This document shows positions 6,074 to 8,465 of a stretch of 8,465 nt of DNA, piece after piece. Positions within the stretch are counted from its first letter, which is position 1. The number at the start of each line of letters is the position of its first letter. The stretch lies in NCBI GenBank assembly GCA_020048295.1, contig JAIFMT010000219.1:1-8465 (forward strand). Direction: 5' to 3'. The notes under the pieces were generated by a model, which worked only from the letters and a program-made list of their open reading frames with translations, did no database searches and was not told the origin of the DNA. Position numbers and translations under genes: made by a program. The stretch comes from Rhodoferax sp. GTDB lineage: Bacteria > Pseudomonadota > Gammaproteobacteria > Burkholderiales > Burkholderiaceae.

Positions 6074-6157
6074 ACTGCCACTTTGACATGCCGTCAATGA
6101 CATTGGCAGTTGACGGATCGGCAACTGACTGCCATATGTGGCAGTTAATGCCAGTCA
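6074..6157. repeat. Cluster of operator-like inverted repeats (ACTGCCA/TGGCAGT and TTGAC/GTCAA)
   Basis: Four exact 7-base half-sites occur: ACTGCCA at 6074-6080 and 6128-6134, TGGCAGT at 6104-6110 and 6139-6145. The second pair forms a perfect palindrome with a 4-base centre (TATG). The first pair flanks another inverted repeat, TTGAC-N5-GTCAA (6083-6097). A further TGGCA-N5-TGCCA overlaps at 6139-6153. The arrangement suggests cooperative binding of a dimeric regulator, or alternative DNA/RNA hairpins. This is read directly from the sequence; the regulator is unknown. Confidence 0.55.
6110..6138 (+). promoter_or_regulatory. Candidate sigma70 promoter for the acyltransferase gene
   Basis: TTGACG (6110-6115) is one base off the -35 consensus. 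After 17 bases comes CATATG (6133-6138), a weak -10. The -10 and spacer overlap the palindrome at 6128-6145, so binding there could block transcription. The leader to the ATG at 6267 would be about 120 bases. Confidence 0.3.
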
Positions 6158-6266
6158 CAAAGAGCAAATCAGCACCTGACGTGGACGTTCCACCGCGCCA
6201 ATCTCACCCCCACCGCCAACGCCGTGTGATGAAATCCAGGCTCCGCCCTTGCACGATCCTTTCCTC

Positions 6267-7604
6267 ATGACCTACCTGCCCCGCCCGCTGGACCCCGGAG
6301 AAGCTTTTTTCACCCTGTCCGACCAGTTTTCCAGCATGAACTTCGTGGTGTTTGCTGAACGCACGGGCGACCTGATGCCCGATCAGATCCGCCAGGCACT
6401 GGACGCGCTACAGCAAGAAAACGCGCTGCTGCAAGCGCGCATTGACTGGTTTGACGAGAAAGGCTTGTGCTTCGAGGTGACCCCCGGCCCCCTGATTCAT
6501 CTTGATTGCATCCCGCTGCGCTCAGACCGCTGGCTGCACCAGGTGGAGCGCCAACTCTCGCTGCCCTTTGCCCTGGGTAGCGCGCCGCTGATGCGCTGCG
6601 TGTATCTGGAGCTGCACGCGCCCGAACCCGACGCACAGCCACCCGGGCAATGCGTGCTGGCGCTGTGTTTTCACCACGCCATTGCCGATGGGCGCGCCGG
6701 CATCGCCCTGCTGCGTCGGTTGTTGCACCTGCTGGCCGTCGGCAGCGCCCCGGCAGAGCACCGCACAACAACCCGCCCTGCCCTGCCCGCCATGATCGAC
6801 CTGATGCCCAGCCGCTACCGCTGGGCCGAGCAACCCGACGCTGCCAAGCAGCTCAAAGCCACGCTGATCACCGATTACCGCCGCCATGGCGCGCCCGCCA
6901 CGCTGCCCTGGCTGGACTCGGCCAACACGGCCAGACAGCCCAAGCTGCTGCGCCTGAAGCTTTCGCCCGGGCACACCGCACAGCTCATCGCCCAGGCGCG
7001 CCAGCACGACACCAGCGTGCACGGCGTTTTGTGCGCGGCCCAGCTGCTGGCGCAAGCCGCCCTGCAGCCGGGCGATGCGCCCACCACCTTCATGCTCTCC
7101 AGCCCGGTGGACATGCGCGCCCATCTGGAGCCAGCACCACCCACCGCACCCACCGGCCTGTTTGTCTCGATTGTGTCGGCCACCTTCGCGGTCTCGGCAA
7201 GCACCCCGCTGTGGCCGCTGGCGCAGGACATCGTGCGCCAGACGCGGCTGCAAATCAGCCGCGGTGAAGGGCATCTGTTTTTCAACATGTTCGGGCTTGA
7301 TGGCACGGCGGTGCAACCCGGCCACATGGCGGCTTTCCAGAAGAAGCTGCAAGCGTCGCTGCACAACACCATGGTCAGCAACGTCGGCCCGGTGGCCACC
7401 GTGCCCGACGACCCGGCCGTGGATGCCATCTCGTTTGCGCTGTGCCCGATGCCCTACCAGGCACTGTTCACCGCCGCCAGCACCTATCAGGGCCAGCTGA
7501 TTCTGAATGTTGGCTTTGATGCCGAAAAGCTCGCGCCCGCGACCGCTCAAACATTGGTGCAACACATCCACAGCCAGCTGCTGACAGCCGCGGGCAGCAG
7601 CTGA
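6267..7604 (+). CDS. Condensation-domain-like CoA-dependent acyltransferase (HHxxxDG)
   Basis: 445-residue predicted soluble protein of the chloramphenicol-acetyltransferase-like superfamily, nearest in style to free-standing NRPS condensation/PapA5/alcohol acetyltransferase proteins (COG4908 type). The catalytic motif is FHHAIADGRAG, with His136-His137, Asp141 and Gly142. Later family features are SSPVDMRAHL (278-287) and MVSNVGPV (369-376), in the second half that closes the active-site tunnel. The opening RPLDPGEAFFTLSDQ (6-20) is also typical. Such enzymes transfer an acyl group from a CoA or carrier thioester to an alcohol or amine. No adenylation domain, carrier protein or PKS gene is nearby, so donor and acceptor are unknown. 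I prefer the ATG at 6267. An in-frame TTG at 6249 would add six residues, and neither start has a clear Shine-Dalgarno sequence. A 9-bp hairpin covers the stop. Confidence 0.85.
   Translation: MTYLPRPLDPGEAFFTLSDQFSSMNFVVFAERTGDLMPDQIRQALDALQQENALLQARIDWFDEKGLCFEVTPGPLIHLDCIPLRSDRWLHQVERQLSLPFALGSAPLMRCVYLELHAPEPDAQPPGQCVLALCFHHAIADGRAGIALLRRLLHLLAVGSAPAEHRTTTRPALPAMIDLMPSRYRWAEQPDAAKQLKATLITDYRRHGAPATLPWLDSANTARQPKLLRLKLSPGHTAQLIAQARQHDTSVHGVLCAAQLLAQAALQPGDAPTTFMLSSPVDMRAHLEPAPPTAPTGLFVSIVSATFAVSASTPLWPLAQDIVRQTRLQISRGEGHLFFNMFGLDGTAVQPGHMAAFQKKLQASLHNTMVSNVGPVATVPDDPAVDAISFALCPMPYQALFTAASTYQGQLILNVGFDAEKLAPATAQTLVQHIHSQLLTAAGSS
7575..7603. terminator. Strong 9-bp hairpin at the acyltransferase stop codon
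   Basis: CAGCTGCTG (7575-7583) and CAGCAGCTG (7595-7603) are exact inverted repeats around an 11-base GC-rich loop, ending inside the stop codon. It sits between convergent genes, where a bidirectional terminator would be expected. No T-run follows on either strand, so it may act with Rho or protect an mRNA end. Confidence 0.35.
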
Positions 7605-7712
7605 CACGCCTCGTTGACGAAGGCAAAGCCACGCGGGTCGGCGCTGGGCGCACGGCAAGTCGGCCAACGACCGATGCCGTCGGGGGCCTTGCGCAGCAAT
7701 GCCTGCGATCCA

Positions 7713-8465
7713 TCACGCCGACAGCCGGGCTGGCTCAAACCCCAGCCCGCCGCTGCGCAAGATCTGCCGCGCCACCGCCTGGCGCAGCACGCCGCTTTGC
7801 GGCACCACCAGCGTCAACGCCTGCCTGGCGCGCGTCAGGCCGGTGTAGAGCAGCTCACGCGTCATCACCGGTGTAATTCGCTCGGGCAGCAGCAGCGCCA
7901 CATGGTCAAATTCTGAGCCCTGCGACTTGTGCACCGTCATGGCAAACACCGTCTCCACCGCGTCGAGCCGACTCGGCAGCACCCAGCGCACAACCGGCTC
8001 GCCGTGCGGGTCGGCCAGCGCAAACGCCACGCGCAAGCCACGTGCGGTGGGCGGGCACAGGCCAACATCGCCGTTCATCAGGCCCAGGTTGTAGTCGTTG
8101 CGCGTCACCATCACCGGCCGGCCAGCGTACCAGCCCTGCAGCGCAAACCCCAGCGCACGGGCGATGGCGCGGTTGACCGCAAGCACCCCCCACGGCCCCT
8201 CGCGCAGCGCGCACAACACCTGAAATTGCCTCAGCGCTCTGAGCTGCTGCAGCGCTTGTGCGTCACTGCACCCTGCCATGGCCGGCACCACCGGGCTCGC
8301 CGCAGCCAGTGCCTGCGGGTCACGCGCCGGACTGTCAGGGCCGGCAACGGCTTGCCACTGGCCCAGCCAGTCGTGCCAGCCAGTGCGCACCAACGCAACC
8401 AGTTGCACGTCAAAACCGTGCTGCGGCTGCAAGCGGGTGACGCTGGCCAGCGACGCGCGCTGCCA
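7713..8465 (-). CDS. recD: Exodeoxyribonuclease V alpha subunit (RecD helicase), C-terminal 250 residues, cut by the right edge
   Basis: C-terminal part of RecD, the 5'-3' helicase subunit of RecBCD, which processes double-strand DNA ends for recombination and degrades linear DNA. The frame is open to the window edge, so the N-terminal part with the Walker A site is outside. Counting from the edge, conserved RecD blocks are VMVTRNDYNLGLMNGDVGL (118-136), FAMTVHKSQGSEFDHVAL (173-190; superfamily 1 motif V region) and ELLYTGLTRARQALTLV (203-219; motif VI, with the arginine finger in TRAR). The C-terminus ends soon after motif VI, as is usual, so the gene is not truncated at this end. A TTG at 8432 is not a start: homologous-looking sequence continues upstream to the edge. 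It converges on the acyltransferase gene, with 108 bases between stops. In many proteobacteria recB and recC lie nearby, but here they would be outside. Confidence 0.93.
   Translation of the reverse strand, partial: WQRASLASVTRLQPQHGFDVQLVALVRTGWHDWLGQWQAVAGPDSPARDPQALAAASPVVPAMAGCSDAQALQQLRALRQFQVLCALREGPWGVLAVNRAIARALGFALQGWYAGRPVMVTRNDYNLGLMNGDVGLCPPTARGLRVAFALADPHGEPVVRWVLPSRLDAVETVFAMTVHKSQGSEFDHVALLLPERITPVMTRELLYTGLTRARQALTLVVPQSGVLRQAVARQILRSGGLGFEPARLSA

Larger units (their letters stand above)
5914..6266. other. Long divergent intergenic region rich in short repeats
   Basis: About 353 bases without a convincing gene separate the DUF6858-like gene (leftward) from the acyltransferase gene (rightward). 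It holds a row of TGAC repeats (5944-6003), an AT-rich stretch (about 6030-6060) that could belong to the leftward promoter, a cluster of inverted repeats (6074-6157) and a candidate rightward promoter (6110-6138). From 6181 to 6266 I see only C-rich leader sequence. No tRNA-like or riboswitch-like structure was recognised. Confidence 0.7.

Noticed and set aside
6083..6097. FNR/CRP-type site at TTGAC-N5-GTCAA
   Set aside because: FNR-type sites have TTGAT-N4-ATCAA spacing. The 5-base centre and the C/G arms do not fit, so only an unnamed inverted repeat is reported.
6104..6153. Sigma54 promoter at the TGGCA copies
   Set aside because: The GG is not followed at the required 10-base distance by GC in either copy (6104 or 6139).
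5914..6266. A small RNA or CRISPR-like array in the repeat region
   Set aside because: The repeats are only 4-7 bases, irregularly spaced and partly inverted. There are no uniform repeat-spacer units and no terminator that would define a small RNA.
6522..7667. Minus-strand frame of 381 codons
   Set aside because: It lies almost wholly antisense to the acyltransferase with its HHxxxDG motif. The peptide is low in recognisable structure and rich in Gly, Gln, Arg and His.

Overview
The window looks like ordinary chromosome of a betaproteobacterium of the order Burkholderiales, probably family Comamonadaceae (Rhodoferax-like). This is inferred from remembered protein similarity, the moderately high GC content with GC-rich third codon positions, and the gene set. 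I see no rRNA, tRNA, CRISPR array, insertion sequence, integrase or other sign of a mobile island.

Left block (1-4007, all minus strand). Reading in the direction of transcription, the genes are a PHP-domain nuclease (rnm/yciV type), an EamA/DMT-family membrane transporter, a YciO-type Sua5/TsaC-family protein, a small site-2-type intramembrane metalloprotease, and tryptophanyl-tRNA synthetase (trpS, cut by the left edge). Gaps are 4 to 57 bases, which suggests an operon with an RNA/translation theme. A terminator-like hairpin at the yciO stop codon may divide it into rnm-eamA-yciO and protease-trpS.

Middle (4008-5913). A DUF599 membrane protein is transcribed divergently from rnm across an 81-base gap. 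It converges on a minus-strand pair: a short conserved protein (DUF6858-like) followed by a DUF2202 ferritin-like protein.

Regulatory-looking gap (5914-6266). This divergent intergenic region of about 350 bases is the most unusual non-coding part. It has ten copies of TGAC on the plus strand within 237 bases. It also has a nested set of inverted repeats built from ACTGCCA/TGGCAGT and TTGAC/GTCAA, one of which overlaps a candidate promoter for the rightward gene.

Right part (6267-8465). A condensation-domain-like acyltransferase (HHxxxDG motif, no NRPS or PKS neighbours) runs rightward. It converges on the C-terminal part of a RecD-type helicase, exodeoxyribonuclease V alpha subunit, cut by the right edge.

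No clear new multi-gene system is visible. The best leads are the DUF6858-like/DUF2202 pair with its repeat-rich divergent control region, and the orphan acyltransferase on the other side of it.
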